A stretch of 34,916 nt of DNA from Devosia equisanguinis. Lineage in GTDB: Bacteria; Pseudomonadota; Alphaproteobacteria; Rhizobiales; Hyphomicrobiaceae. Position numbers and translations under genes: made by a program. Below, one piece after another: positions 24,018 through 32,492 of this stretch; within the stretch, counting starts at the first letter, position 1, and each line of letters opens with the position of its first letter. Where the stretch lies: positions 1-34,916 of the forward strand of contig CAMAYR010000022.1 in the NCBI GenBank assembly GCA_945862355.1. Reading direction: 5' to 3'. The notes below the pieces were generated by a model. The model was not told the DNA's origin, did not search any database, and was given only the letters and a program-made list of their open reading frames with translations.

Positions 24018-25264
24018 GCGCTTCGGAATCGACGGCGCGGTCCCGCCGTCTCCTCCTCCTATCTTACGCATTCCCGCCTGCCACCGCGCCCGAGGCGATG
24101 CTGTCGGCGAAGCGTGCGGGCAACATTCCGGGCTGGCAGGCGGAGGCGATATGCGCCGCGCCGTTTCATCCGGGCATGGGCAACGACCAGGAGATGGCGG
24201 CCTACGCGGAGGCGCGCTTTGCTCGCATCGAGCGGCTTTCACCCGCCGTGCGTTTGCCGCTGCATCGGCTCGGCGCCCTGGCCCATCTTCCCGACACGAT
24301 GCGCGTCCTCAATGGCCAGGCCTTGCGGCGCGCTCTCGCCCGCCATCGCGATGCGCCGTTCGATGCGGTGCTGACGTGGTCGACATACCACTCGGTGCAT
24401 CTCGTCGGCCGGGCCCTGAAGCGTCGGCTCGGGCTGCCGTGGCTGGCGCACATGAGCGATCCCTGGGTCGACAATCCGTTCGTCGACCATCGGGGCCTTG
24501 TGGGCGCGCTGAACCGGCGGCTGGAGCGTTCGGTCATCGGCGCCGCGGACCGGCTGCTGCTGACGACGCCCGAGACGGCGGACCTCGTCATGGCGAAGTA
24601 TCCGCAGTCGTGGCGGGAGCGGGTCGTCGTCATTCCACACGGCTACGAGCCCGCGCTCTACAGCGGCGCCCGACCGCAGCCGCCGGACGGGCGGCCGCTC
24701 GTCTTGCGATATCTCGGCAACTTCTATGGCATCAGGACGCCCGAGCCGCTGTTCGCGGCGCTGCACACCCTGCTTGCGAGATCGCCCGGCACGCTCGACA
24801 ACGTCGTCGTTGAGATCGTTGGCAAGCTCGATCCGGGGATGGCAGAAACCGCGCTTGCGCGTAGCCTCCCCACAGGTCTTGTCCGCGTCATTCCATCGGT
24901 GGGATACCGCCAGTCGCTGGCTCTGATGGAGACGGCCGACTTGCTGCTGATTGTGGATGCACCGGCCCGGCTCAGCGTTTTTCTGCCGAGCAAGCTCGTC
25001 GACTATCTGGGGGCACGACGGCCGATCCTGTCACTGACGCCGCCGGGGGCATCGCGGCGGGTGACGCTGGAGGCGGGCTTCTGGGCCGCTTCGCCCGACG
25101 ATCCGGATGCTGCCGCTTCGGCCCTATCCGCGGCCCTTGACGCGCTGCGGTCGGGGACGGCGGCCCCTCGCGCGCATGAGCAGTACTCGGTTGCAGCGAC
25201 AGGGGCGCGGCTGGCCGAGATGCTCGACGGTCTGGTGAGTGCCGCGCCGACGTCAGGGGCTTGA
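24014..25264 (+). CDS. GT-B glycosyltransferase (family 4-like)
   Basis: The product is 416 residues with GTG start 24014 in a GTGA overlap. The N-terminal domain opens LLLLSYAFPPATAPEAMLSAKR, the usual Gly/Pro-rich acceptor loop of GT4 enzymes. LAHMSDPWVDNP is followed by VVIPHGYEPALYSG and LRYLGNFYGIRTPEPLF, the start of the donor-binding domain. The C-terminal VFLPSKLVDYLGARRPILSLTPPG is the conserved donor pocket (K-x2-D-Y-x4-R-P-I). There are no membrane spans. It should add a sugar to the lipid-linked glycan. The donor is unknown. Confidence 0.82.
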   Translation: MSASESTARSRRLLLLSYAFPPATAPEAMLSAKRAGNIPGWQAEAICAAPFHPGMGNDQEMAAYAEARFARIERLSPAVRLPLHRLGALAHLPDTMRVLNGQALRRALARHRDAPFDAVLTWSTYHSVHLVGRALKRRLGLPWLAHMSDPWVDNPFVDHRGLVGALNRRLERSVIGAADRLLLTTPETADLVMAKYPQSWRERVVVIPHGYEPALYSGARPQPPDGRPLVLRYLGNFYGIRTPEPLFAALHTLLARSPGTLDNVVVEIVGKLDPGMAETALARSLPTGLVRVIPSVGYRQSLALMETADLLLIVDAPARLSVFLPSKLVDYLGARRPILSLTPPGASRRVTLEAGFWAASPDDPDAAASALSAALDALRSGTAAPRAHEQYSVAATGARLAEMLDGLVSAAPTSGA

Positions 25265-25268
25265 GGCA

Positions 25269-26231
25269 ATGTTGTTTCTCACGGGTCTGCACGACGCCCG
25301 CCAACTGGCCGGTTTCGATCCGTCATCGTGGACAGGGCGCCGTCGCCGTATCGCAATCGACCTGATCGACGACATCGACCGGCTCGGCGATGGCAAGACC
25401 AGAGCGGCGTTGTTCGAGCGGATCGTCGATGCCCGGGGCGCGTTCAAACGCACCTATCGTGACCGCTTCGCCGCCTTCGACGCCCTGATCATCGACTGCT
25501 GGCAGCGCTCGGGCCTGCCGACCCAGAATGTGCGCGTACTTGATGCAGCAGTCTCTGACGGATCGACATCGCTGGCACTGATCGTAGCGGTGTCGGCGCT
25601 CAGCGCCGGGCGTTTCGCCTTCACCGCAACCGATCTTGACGGCCGCTATCTGAGGATCTGCGACGAGGCCGCCCCACAGCGGCGGGTGATCGTCTCCGAG
25701 GCAGGCCAGGTCGTGCAGATCATCGTGCCGCCGTTCCTCTTCACGCACAGGGAAAGTCGCCATCTGTTTCCGCTCAATCGCCTGTTGCGGCCGGCGGCGC
25801 AGCGTTTCGCGGACCGATTGCTGAAGCGCTGGCGCAATCGCGACCCCGGCATCCAGACCCGCGAGATCCTGCTTTTCGCGCCGGAATTCCGCCAGATGCT
25901 CGAAAGCGATCCGTGCATAGAATTCCGTAGCTGGGACATTCTCGAACCTTGGCAAGCAGACAAGGCGACCTGCGTGCGCGCCATGAACGTGCTCAATCCG
26001 GGCTATTTCGACGCCCATCAAATGCGCCGCGCCGTCTGCAACCTGCTCGATGTCGTCGCCGATGGCGGCATCCTCGCCGTGGGCTCCAACGACGACGCAG
26101 GAACCGACGTCGACGGTATCGTCTGCCGACGGCGCGGCGCGCGTTTGGAAGTGCTCGCCAGCACGGGCCGTGGCTTCCGCGCACCCGACGCTATCGCACC
26201 GCTCATCGTGCAGGCCTCCCCCTCCGCCTGA
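25269..26231 (+). CDS. Methyltransferase-like protein of unknown function
   Basis: The product is 320 residues from ATG 25269. I do not recognise a close family. A Rossmann-like core can be read: RVLDAAVSDGSTSLALI in the place of motif I, then FTATDLDGRYLRI as motif II, FRSWDILEPW as a third strand, and AMNVLNPGYFDAHQMRRAVCNLLDVVADGGILAVGSN as the later strand and loop. Motif I lacks the usual G-x-G-x-G and has D-A-A-V-S-D-G, so SAM binding is doubtful. The N-terminal 80 residues are helical and rich in Arg/Asp, and the segment FLFTHRESRHLFPLNRLLRPAAQRF is basic. It ends the polysaccharide gene run, 123 bp before comEC. Confidence 0.55.
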   Translation: MLFLTGLHDARQLAGFDPSSWTGRRRRIAIDLIDDIDRLGDGKTRAALFERIVDARGAFKRTYRDRFAAFDALIIDCWQRSGLPTQNVRVLDAAVSDGSTSLALIVAVSALSAGRFAFTATDLDGRYLRICDEAAPQRRVIVSEAGQVVQIIVPPFLFTHRESRHLFPLNRLLRPAAQRFADRLLKRWRNRDPGIQTREILLFAPEFRQMLESDPCIEFRSWDILEPWQADKATCVRAMNVLNPGYFDAHQMRRAVCNLLDVVADGGILAVGSNDDAGTDVDGIVCRRRGARLEVLASTGRGFRAPDAIAPLIVQASPSA

Positions 26232-26354
26232 CACCAACGCGCCTGGCGGTTGATCCTCCGACCTCGTCGTGCTTGGCTGGCATAGGCGAGCGGCTCCCAC
26301 CGCATGCTACGGGGCGGGCCGGGGCCGTCGGGGTGATGCTAGGGGTGACTTCAC

Positions 26355-28667
26355 GTGGCATGGCTCGCGCCGGCTGAACGCGGTATCGACGGTGAGCCGC
26401 AGCGCGGCATAGATGCCCGTCGTTACCCCCCGGCAATGGGCGCGCTCGTCCGGCGTCTCGAGACCGAGCGGGACCGCTGGTTCCTCTGGCTCCCCGTTCT
26501 CTACGGCTGCGGCGCAGGGCTCTATTTCCGACAGCTTGCCGAACCGCCGCTGGCCTTGGCGCTTATGCCGGTGCCTATTGCGCTCGTCTGCTGGCTCCTT
26601 CTGAAGCGTGGAACGTTCGCGGTGTCGGCCGCCAGCGTATTTCTTGCGATGACGCTCGGTTTCGCCGCGGCGAAGCTGCGGACCGCCTGGGTGACGGCGC
26701 CCGTGCTCGAGCGATCGCTGAACCTCGTTTCGGTGAGCGGCTGGGTGGAGCTGGTGGAGCCGCGAGCGGGGAGGGGACAACGCATCACACTACGCGTCGC
26801 GGAGATGCGTGGCATCGCTCCCGAACGCCGCCCGTACCGCATCCGCGTGCGCACGCTGGTCACGCATGGCGCGCTGAAGCCCGGTGATCCGATCCGTCTC
26901 CGCGCGACCCTGGCACCACCCGCCATTCCAGCTCTTCCCGGCGCGTTCGACTTTGCCCGCCAGGCGTTCTTCCAGCGTATCGGCGGCGTCGGCTACACAT
27001 TATCAAAACCGGAGTTGGACGAAACCATCGGCCCCTCGCCGATTGCCTTGCGCTTCGAAGCGCAGGTGACGCGCCTCCGACAGGCCATCAGTGCGCGGGT
27101 GAGGGAGGCGCTACCCGGCGAGCGCGGCGCTCTCGCCGATGCGATGATCACCGGTGAACGTGGTGGCATCTCGGAAGCCACGAACGATGCCTATCGCGAC
27201 AGTGGATTGTTCCACATCCTGTCGATATCCGGCCTGCACATGACGGTAATGGCCGGCACCGTTTTCCTTGCGTTGCGGTTTGCACTTGCAGCAATACCCG
27301 CCATCGCGCTGCGCTTTGCGGTGAAGAAATGGTCCGCGGTCGCCGCCACGCTAGCCGCGCTGGGTTACCTCATGATCTCCGGCGGCGCCTTCGCCACGGT
27401 TCGCGCCTGGGTAATGATCTCCATCATGTTCCTGGCGATCCTTCTCGATCGGCCCGCGCTGGCCCTCCGCAATGTCGCAGTGAGCGCGCTCATCATCCTT
27501 CTGGTGCTCCCCGAAAGCCTGCTCGACGTCGGCTTCCAGATGAGCTTCGCTGCCGTCGTCTCCTTGGTTGCCGCCTACGAGGCCTATGGCCGCTGGCGAA
27601 GCGAGAACCGGCAAGGGCCAACCGAGCGCGGCCCGATCACCGGCGCCGTCCTCTTACTCGGCGCGATCGTCGCTACGACGCTGATCGCGAGTGCAGCAGT
27701 CGCGCCGTTCGCGGCCTATCACTTCCACAAGAGCCAGCAGTATGCGGTGCTGGCCAACCTCATCGCCATCCCCGTCTGCAATGTGATCGTCATGCCCGGC
27801 GTGCTGGCGACACTCGTGGCGATGCCGCTCGGCCTGGAGAGCCTGCCGCTGTGGGTGATGGCGATCGGTCTCGACGTCATGAACTGGGTGGCAGTGAAAG
27901 TGGCAGCCCTGCCCGGCGCCGTGGGGCGCATTCCAGCGATCCCGCAATCAGCCTTTTTACTGATGGCGATGGGCGGATTGTGGCTGTGCATCTGGCAGAC
28001 CAGATGGCGTTTGCTGGGGATCGCCGCGATTGCTGCTGGAGTGGCCATATCCCCGACCCTTGCGCGCCCGGACATTCTCGTCGGGCGGGATGGCCAGGTT
28101 CTGGCCGTACGCGGCAAGGATGGCCACCTCGCCGCACTCGGACCGCGCAACACCTGGTTCGAGCTCGGCCGCTGGCTGGAGCACGACGGAGACATGCGCC
28201 TCCCTCGTGACATCACAGCCGACCAGAAAGGTTTTCGCTGCGATGCAGGGGGCTGCATCGCGCGGGCCGGCAATGTGCAGGTATCGCTCGTGCGCGGATC
28301 ATCAGCACTGGCAGACGATTGCCGACAGGCAGGTTTGCTCATTCTGACATTGCCGCGGCCGGTGGCATGCAGGACCGCTGCACCGACGATCGACCTCTAC
28401 GCGTTACGGGACGAAGGCACCCACGCCATCTACATTGAAGGTGAACGACTGCGCGTCGTCACCGTCGCCCAGATGCGAGGTGAACGCCCTTGGACGGCCA
28501 CCAGGAACCGCCAAGCCACTGCCGCTCGCTCAGCCACGAACCAAACCGCCAGCCGAACGGGATCACGCATCGGCATGTTCGCGTCGCCCTACGATCTGCT
28601 CGGGGACGACCTGCGCCGCAGACCCGAAATCGAGGACGACGACGAGGACGACCAGCAGGCGCGTTGA
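26355..28667 (+). CDS. comEC: ComEC/Rec2-family DNA-uptake channel, without C-terminal beta-lactamase domain
   Basis: The product is 770 residues. GTG 26355 is chosen because AGGGGTGA lies at 26341-26348; ATG 26436 is a shorter alternative with no clear ribosome site. The N-terminus has three hydrophobic segments, then an OB-fold-like soluble region, then the Competence domain with GERGGISEATNDAYRDSG followed at once by LFHILSISGLHMTVMAG, the most diagnostic motif. Many membrane spans follow. After the spans comes a short soluble tail (RPDILVGRDGQVLAVRG) that ends in a low-complexity, acidic stretch; no HxHxDH metallo-beta-lactamase signature is visible. ComEC passes single-stranded DNA across the inner membrane. 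It runs toward lexA, with 22 bp between the two stops and no visible terminator. Confidence 0.9.
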   Translation: MAWLAPAERGIDGEPQRGIDARRYPPAMGALVRRLETERDRWFLWLPVLYGCGAGLYFRQLAEPPLALALMPVPIALVCWLLLKRGTFAVSAASVFLAMTLGFAAAKLRTAWVTAPVLERSLNLVSVSGWVELVEPRAGRGQRITLRVAEMRGIAPERRPYRIRVRTLVTHGALKPGDPIRLRATLAPPAIPALPGAFDFARQAFFQRIGGVGYTLSKPELDETIGPSPIALRFEAQVTRLRQAISARVREALPGERGALADAMITGERGGISEATNDAYRDSGLFHILSISGLHMTVMAGTVFLALRFALAAIPAIALRFAVKKWSAVAATLAALGYLMISGGAFATVRAWVMISIMFLAILLDRPALALRNVAVSALIILLVLPESLLDVGFQMSFAAVVSLVAAYEAYGRWRSENRQGPTERGPITGAVLLLGAIVATTLIASAAVAPFAAYHFHKSQQYAVLANLIAIPVCNVIVMPGVLATLVAMPLGLESLPLWVMAIGLDVMNWVAVKVAALPGAVGRIPAIPQSAFLLMAMGGLWLCIWQTRWRLLGIAAIAAGVAISPTLARPDILVGRDGQVLAVRGKDGHLAALGPRNTWFELGRWLEHDGDMRLPRDITADQKGFRCDAGGCIARAGNVQVSLVRGSSALADDCRQAGLLILTLPRPVACRTAAPTIDLYALRDEGTHAIYIEGERLRVVTVAQMRGERPWTATRNRQATAARSATNQTASRTGSRIGMFASPYDLLGDDLRRRPEIEDDDEDDQQAR

Positions 28668-28689
28668 GCAGGCTTCATCATTCTGTCCG

Positions 28690-29388
28690 TCAATACCGCC
28701 GCATCAAGCCGACGAGACGGCCCTGAACGTCGACCTGATCGGGTCCGAAGATGCGGGTCTCGTAGTTCGGATTGGCTGCCTCGAGCGCGATCGCGCCGCC
28801 CCGCTTGCGTAACCGTTTCAGCGTTGCCTCCTCGCCCTCGACGAGGGCCACGACGATGTCGCCGTTCTCGGCGGAATCGCACCTGCGGATGATCACGATG
28901 TCTCCATCGTGGATGCCGGCCTCGATCATCGAATCGCCCTTCACTTCGAGCGCGAAGTGCTCGCCCCCGGTCAGAAGATCGGGCGGGCAGGCGATGTCGT
29001 GGCTGTGGTGCTGGATGGCGCTGATCGGTACGCCCGCCGCGATGCGTCCCATCACCGGAACAGATACTGTCCGGCTGTCTATGTTCTGGGACGGGGCGAA
29101 ACTTAGCGCTGCGGGCTTCAGCCGGTTTCCTTCGATCACGCTCAGCCCTGGTCGACGCGCCGGCTCTCCCGAACTCTCGGGCAGCTTGATGACCTCTAGC
29201 GCGCGTGCGCGATGGGGAAGGCGCCGAATGAAACCACGTTCCTCGAGTGCCGTGATCAGCCGATGGATGCCCGACTTCGACTTCAGATCAAGGGCTTCCT
29301 TCATCTCGTCGAACGACGGCGGTACGCCCTCTTCCTGAAGCCGAGAATGAATGAAGAGCAGCAGCTCTTTCTGCTTCTGTGTAAGCAC
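28690..29388 (-). CDS. lexA: LexA SOS repressor
   Basis: The product is 232 residues. GTG 29388 is chosen over the longer upstream frame because it gives the canonical N-terminus [13 protein letters not shown] and has AGGGAG (plus-strand 29398-29403) nine bases away. The N-terminal winged helix reads [22 protein letters not shown]; the Ala 118-Gly 119 self-cleavage site is in RIAAGVPI; Ser 153 is in KGDSMIEAG and Lys 191 in EATLKRL. These three sites show an active, cleavable repressor. It binds SOS operators and is inactivated by RecA-ssDNA. The operator and promoter are described at 29494-29526. It is divergent from bioB and convergent with comEC. Confidence 0.95.
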   Translation of the reverse strand: MLTQKQKELLLFIHSRLQEEGVPPSFDEMKEALDLKSKSGIHRLITALEERGFIRRLPHRARALEVIKLPESSGEPARRPGLSVIEGNRLKPAALSFAPSQNIDSRTVSVPVMGRIAAGVPISAIQHHSHDIACPPDLLTGGEHFALEVKGDSMIEAGIHDGDIVIIRRCDSAENGDIVVALVEGEEATLKRLRKRGGAIALEAANPNYETRIFGPDQVDVQGRLVGLMRRY

Positions 29389-29493
29389 GTTCCAATTCTC
29401 CCTGTTGCGTCGGCCGGCGGGCCCGGGACAGGACGGGCCTGACGTCGTCCGATAAGCGTCAACGGCTCGATTCGCCGATGAAGCACAAACTGG

Positions 29494-29526
29494 GAACACG
29501 ATATGTGTTCTTTACGTGTTCTGCAA
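29494..29526 (-). promoter_or_regulatory. SOS operator overlapping a candidate lexA promoter
   Basis: GTTC-TTTACGT-GTTC at 29507-29521 fits the alphaproteobacterial SOS box GTTC-N7-GTTC exactly. It overlaps a perfect inverted repeat GAACAC (29494-29499) / GTGTTC (29505-29510) with a 5-base centre. Reading the minus strand, TTGCAG (plus 29521-29526) and TATCGT (plus 29498-29503) are 17 bases apart and would serve as -35 and -10 of a lexA promoter with the operator between them, as expected for self-repression. The operator match is direct; the promoter is inference. Confidence 0.8.
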
Positions 29527-29582
29527 GTGTTTCATTTTTCGGCGAGGGGTGTCGGCAAGACTGAGACGTTGATGCGCCGAGA

Positions 29583-29616
29583 CAAACCGAGCGCAGGCGG
29601 CTGCTACGTCGGTTTG
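29583..29616 (+). promoter_or_regulatory. Nested inverted repeat upstream of bioB
   Basis: CAAACCGA (29583-29590) and TCGGTTTG (29609-29616) are perfect 8-base inverted arms 18 bases apart. Inside them GCAG (29593-29596) and CTGC (29601-29604) form a second pair around a 4-base loop. It could be an RNA hairpin in the bioB leader or a protein-binding site. The AAACC...GGTTT orientation resembles BirA operators, but the spacing between AACC and GGTT is 22 bases, not the usual 14-16. There is no T-run after it, so it is not a terminator. Confidence 0.5.
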
Positions 29617-29707
29617 CGGGGCCCGGGGGACCATTCCCTCTTGCGCCTCGGCGGCACGCGGTGCAGTGAATTTGCCGGAACCTCGAGAGGCCAGGAGCCC
29701 AATCGCG

Positions 29708-30736
29708 ATGCAACTTGCCGTGGACAGTCAGGACGCCGCGGAGGCTCAGTACCATGTCGCCAGGCCGCCGCGGCACGACTGGACGCTGGAGCAGGCGCGT
29801 AGCCTATACGGCGCGCCGTTCAACGATCTGCTGTTTGCGGCCCACACCGTTCATCGCCGCAACTTCGATGCCAATCGCATCCAGATAAGTCGCCTTCTGA
29901 GCATCAAGACGGGGGGGTGCGTGGAGGACTGTGGCTACTGCAGCCAGTCCGCCCACCACGCGAGCGGTCTCAAGGCTTCGAAGCTGATGGCGGTCGAGAA
30001 GGTGCTGGATGAGGCACGCAAGGCCAAGGCGGAGGGCGCGACGCGCTATTGCATGGGCGCTGCCTGGCGCGAGCCCAAGGCCCGCGACATGGACCAGATT
30101 GTCGCCATGATCGAAGGGGTGAAGGCGCTCGGCATGGAGACATGCATGACGCTCGGGATGCTGGGCGATGACGACGCTCGGCGTCTTTCGAAAGCTGGTC
30201 TCGATTACTACAACCACAACATCGACACGTCGGAGCGTTACTACAACGCGGTGATCACGACGCGCACCTTTCAGGACAGGCTCGATACGCTGGAGCGTGT
30301 GCGGGCGGCCGGCATGAAGGTTTGCTGCGGGGGCATCCTCGGCATGGGCGAGGGTGCGAACGATCGCGTCGACATGCTGGTCACGCTCGCCAACCTGGCC
30401 GAGCATCCCGAGAGCGTCCCCATCAACCTGCTGATCCCCATCGACGGCACGCCGCTGGCCGGCGCCGCCAGGCTCGATACCATCGAGTTCGTGCGTACCA
30501 TCGCCACAGCCCGGATCATGATGCCGCGCTCGTTCGTGCGCTTGTCTGCTGGCCGTACCGAAATGACGGACGAGATGCAGGCGCTGTGCTTCTTCGCCGG
30601 TGCCAATTCGATCTTCGCCGGCGACAGGCTGCTGACGGCAGACAATCCCGACAGCGACGCCGACGCAGCACTGTTCGGTCGGCTCGGCCTTTCGCCGATG
30701 GCGCTCGACGCGCCGGAGACGGAGCATGACCGCTGA
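29708..30736 (+). CDS. bioB: Biotin synthase
   Basis: The product is 342 residues from ATG 29708, with AGGAG at 29693-29697; the upstream in-frame start at 29666 would add 14 residues without conservation. The radical-SAM cluster motif C-x3-C-x2-C is CVEDCGYC at residues 71-78. Other family segments are [34 protein letters not shown] and [15 protein letters not shown]. It inserts sulfur into dethiobiotin, the last step of biotin synthesis, using a [2Fe-2S] cluster. It is the first gene of a four-gene bio operon and overlaps bioF by 11 bases. The leader has a nested inverted repeat and lies opposite the SOS-controlled lexA. Confidence 0.96.
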   Translation: MQLAVDSQDAAEAQYHVARPPRHDWTLEQARSLYGAPFNDLLFAAHTVHRRNFDANRIQISRLLSIKTGGCVEDCGYCSQSAHHASGLKASKLMAVEKVLDEARKAKAEGATRYCMGAAWREPKARDMDQIVAMIEGVKALGMETCMTLGMLGDDDARRLSKAGLDYYNHNIDTSERYYNAVITTRTFQDRLDTLERVRAAGMKVCCGGILGMGEGANDRVDMLVTLANLAEHPESVPINLLIPIDGTPLAGAARLDTIEFVRTIATARIMMPRSFVRLSAGRTEMTDEMQALCFFAGANSIFAGDRLLTADNPDSDADAALFGRLGLSPMALDAPETEHDR

Positions 30737-31850
30737 ACTGAGAAGCGATCTGGAGCGGCTCGAAGCGGGCGGCCGCCTGCGGCGGCTCGCACCTCGGGCG
30801 GGGTGGGATTTCTCCTCCAACGATTACCTGGGGCTCGCCGAAGCGCCAGCGCTACGCCAAGCGGTGTCTGATGCAATCGCGCGCGGCGTCCCTGTCGGCT
30901 CGGGCGGCTCGCGCCTCTTGCGCGGCAATCACCCCGAGCACGAGGCTCTCGAGGCAGAGGCTGCCCAGCATTTCGGTGCGGAGGCCGCGCTTTATTTTGC
31001 AACCGGATTTGCGGCGAACTACGCACTCTTCGCAACGCTGCCGCAGCGCGGGGATCTCGTCGTCCATGACGAGCTCATCCACGCCAGCGTCCACGACGGT
31101 TTGCGCAACGGCCGCGCCGAGCGGGTCTCGGTCCCACACAACGAGGCGGGTGCGTTCCAGGATGCGATTGCGAGGTGGCGCGCGGCTGGCGGCACGGGCC
31201 GCATTTGGATTGCCGTCGAGAGCCTCTACAGCATGGAAGGCGACAAGGCACCTTTGGACGAGTTGGCCGCCATCGCGCGCCGCCACGATGCAATGCTCGT
31301 CATCGACGAAGCACACGCAACCGGCGTGCTCGGCGAGGCTGGCCGCGGTCTCGGCGCGCATCTGGAAGGTGCCGACTACATCGTATCGCTGCATACTTGC
31401 GGCAAGGCGCTCGGTGTATCGGGAGCGCTGGTGTGCGGACCGCGTGTCGTGCGTGATTTCCTGGTCAACCGCGGTCGCTCCTTCGTGTTCTCGACGGCGC
31501 CGTCACCGTTGATGGCAGCAACCGTCCGTGCTGCCCTTCGTCTCGTGCGCGACGAACCGGAGCGCCGCACGCGACTGGCCACGCTGGTCGACCGCGCCAA
31601 CAGCGGCCTGATGACGAAATGCGGCATCGCGCCGTCCGGAACGCAGATCATCCCGGTGTTGATCGGTCCCGATCATCGTGCCGTCGCGATGGCAGCCAAG
31701 GTCCAGGCCGAGGGCTTCGACGTGCGAGCCGTCCGGCCACCGACCGTCCCGGAAGGCACCGCCCGTCTCAGGCTTTCCGTGACACTCAACGTCGACGAAG
31801 CAGGCGTCGATCAGGTCGTCGATGCGATCGCTAGGGCGCTTTCGTCATGA
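30726..31850 (+). CDS. bioF: 8-amino-7-oxononanoate synthase
   Basis: The product is 374 residues. ATG 30726 lies within the end of bioB (11-base overlap). It is a PLP enzyme of the alpha-oxoamine synthase family: [10 protein letters not shown] near the N-terminus, [28 protein letters not shown] with Asp 194, and [11 protein letters not shown] with the PLP Lys 227. It joins pimeloyl-thioester with L-alanine to form KAPA, the second committed step after pimelate supply. The N-terminus is slightly shorter than in E. coli BioF. It shares a 4-base ATGA overlap with bioD. No bioC, bioH or bioZ is visible in the window, so the pimelate source lies elsewhere. Confidence 0.94.
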   Translation: MTAELRSDLERLEAGGRLRRLAPRAGWDFSSNDYLGLAEAPALRQAVSDAIARGVPVGSGGSRLLRGNHPEHEALEAEAAQHFGAEAALYFATGFAANYALFATLPQRGDLVVHDELIHASVHDGLRNGRAERVSVPHNEAGAFQDAIARWRAAGGTGRIWIAVESLYSMEGDKAPLDELAAIARRHDAMLVIDEAHATGVLGEAGRGLGAHLEGADYIVSLHTCGKALGVSGALVCGPRVVRDFLVNRGRSFVFSTAPSPLMAATVRAALRLVRDEPERRTRLATLVDRANSGLMTKCGIAPSGTQIIPVLIGPDHRAVAMAAKVQAEGFDVRAVRPPTVPEGTARLRLSVTLNVDEAGVDQVVDAIARALSS

Positions 31851-32473
31851 CGACAGCCTTCGTTGTAGCAGGCACCGACACGGGCGTCGGCAAGACGGTG
31901 TTTTCAGCAGCGCTCGCCGGAGCAATCGGGGCGCGATACTGGAAGCCTATCCAGGCGGGGCTCGACGGCGAAACGGATGCGGAGACGGTAAGCCGCCTGG
32001 GCGGTCTCCAAGACGATCGCATCCTTCCCAGCGTGCATATGCTGCGCACGCCAGCGTCCCCGCACATCGCAGCGCGGATCGACGGCGTCGACATCCGCCA
32101 GCGCCAACTCGAGCTGCCGAGCATCGAGGGGCCGCTCGTCATCGAGACGGCGGGTGGCGTGATGGTGCCGCTTTCCACGCAGCTCCTGCAGATCGACGTG
32201 CTGGCATACTGGCAGCAACCCGTGATCGTCTGCGCGCGGACTTCGCTGGGCACCATCAATCATACGCTCTTGACGCTGGAGGCCTTGCGCCGGCGAAGGG
32301 TTCCCGTCCACGGGATAGCCTTCATCGGCAGCGCCGAGCCGGAGGTCGAGGCGACGATTGCTGCGATGGGCCACGTTCCCCGCCTCGGGCGTCTGCCGCT
32401 GATCGAGACACTCGATGCGGTTGCGTTGAAAACGGCTTTCGCCGCAGCATTCGACATCGCCGCGTTCGCGTGA
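31847..32473 (+). CDS. bioD: Dethiobiotin synthetase
   Basis: The product is 208 residues from ATG 31847 in an ATGA overlap with bioF. The P-loop GTDTGVGKT is at residues 9-17. The YWKPIQAGLDGETDAE segment carries the conserved Lys and substrate-binding residues, and VIETAGGVMVPL follows as the family's E-x-A-G-G motif near residue 100. RTSLGTINHTLLTLEAL is the typical nucleotide-side strand. It closes the ureido ring of biotin from DAPA, CO2 and ATP. Length and motifs are normal. It ends 19 bases before bioA. Confidence 0.94.
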   Translation: MTTAFVVAGTDTGVGKTVFSAALAGAIGARYWKPIQAGLDGETDAETVSRLGGLQDDRILPSVHMLRTPASPHIAARIDGVDIRQRQLELPSIEGPLVIETAGGVMVPLSTQLLQIDVLAYWQQPVIVCARTSLGTINHTLLTLEALRRRRVPVHGIAFIGSAEPEVEATIAAMGHVPRLGRLPLIETLDAVALKTAFAAAFDIAAFA

Positions 32474-32492
32474 ACCTGACGGAGGAGATTAC

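Larger units (their letters stand above)
29389..29707. other. lexA-bioB intergenic region (319 bp)
   Basis: This stretch holds no credible protein gene. From left to right it contains the lexA ribosome site (plus-strand 29398-29403), a GC-rich inverted repeat GGCCCG/CGGGCC at 29420-29425 and 29434-29439 in the lexA leader, the SOS operator with a candidate lexA promoter (29494-29526), the nested inverted repeat at 29583-29616, and the bioB ribosome site AGGAG at 29693-29697. I could not find a convincing forward promoter for bioB, a BioR site (TTATMKATAA) or an exact BirA box. Confidence 0.6.

Noticed and set aside
29420-29439. GGCCCG/CGGGCC hairpin in the lexA leader as a terminator or riboswitch
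   Set aside because: No T-run follows and the surrounding DNA is very GC-rich, where such short repeats are frequent by chance.
29583-29616. Exact BirA operator upstream of bioB
   Set aside because: Only the AAACC/GGTTT halves match and the spacer is too long, so it is reported as an inverted repeat of unknown function.
29804-30820. 338-residue minus-strand open frame opposite bioB
   Set aside because: Antisense to an unambiguous biotin synthase with intact cluster motif.
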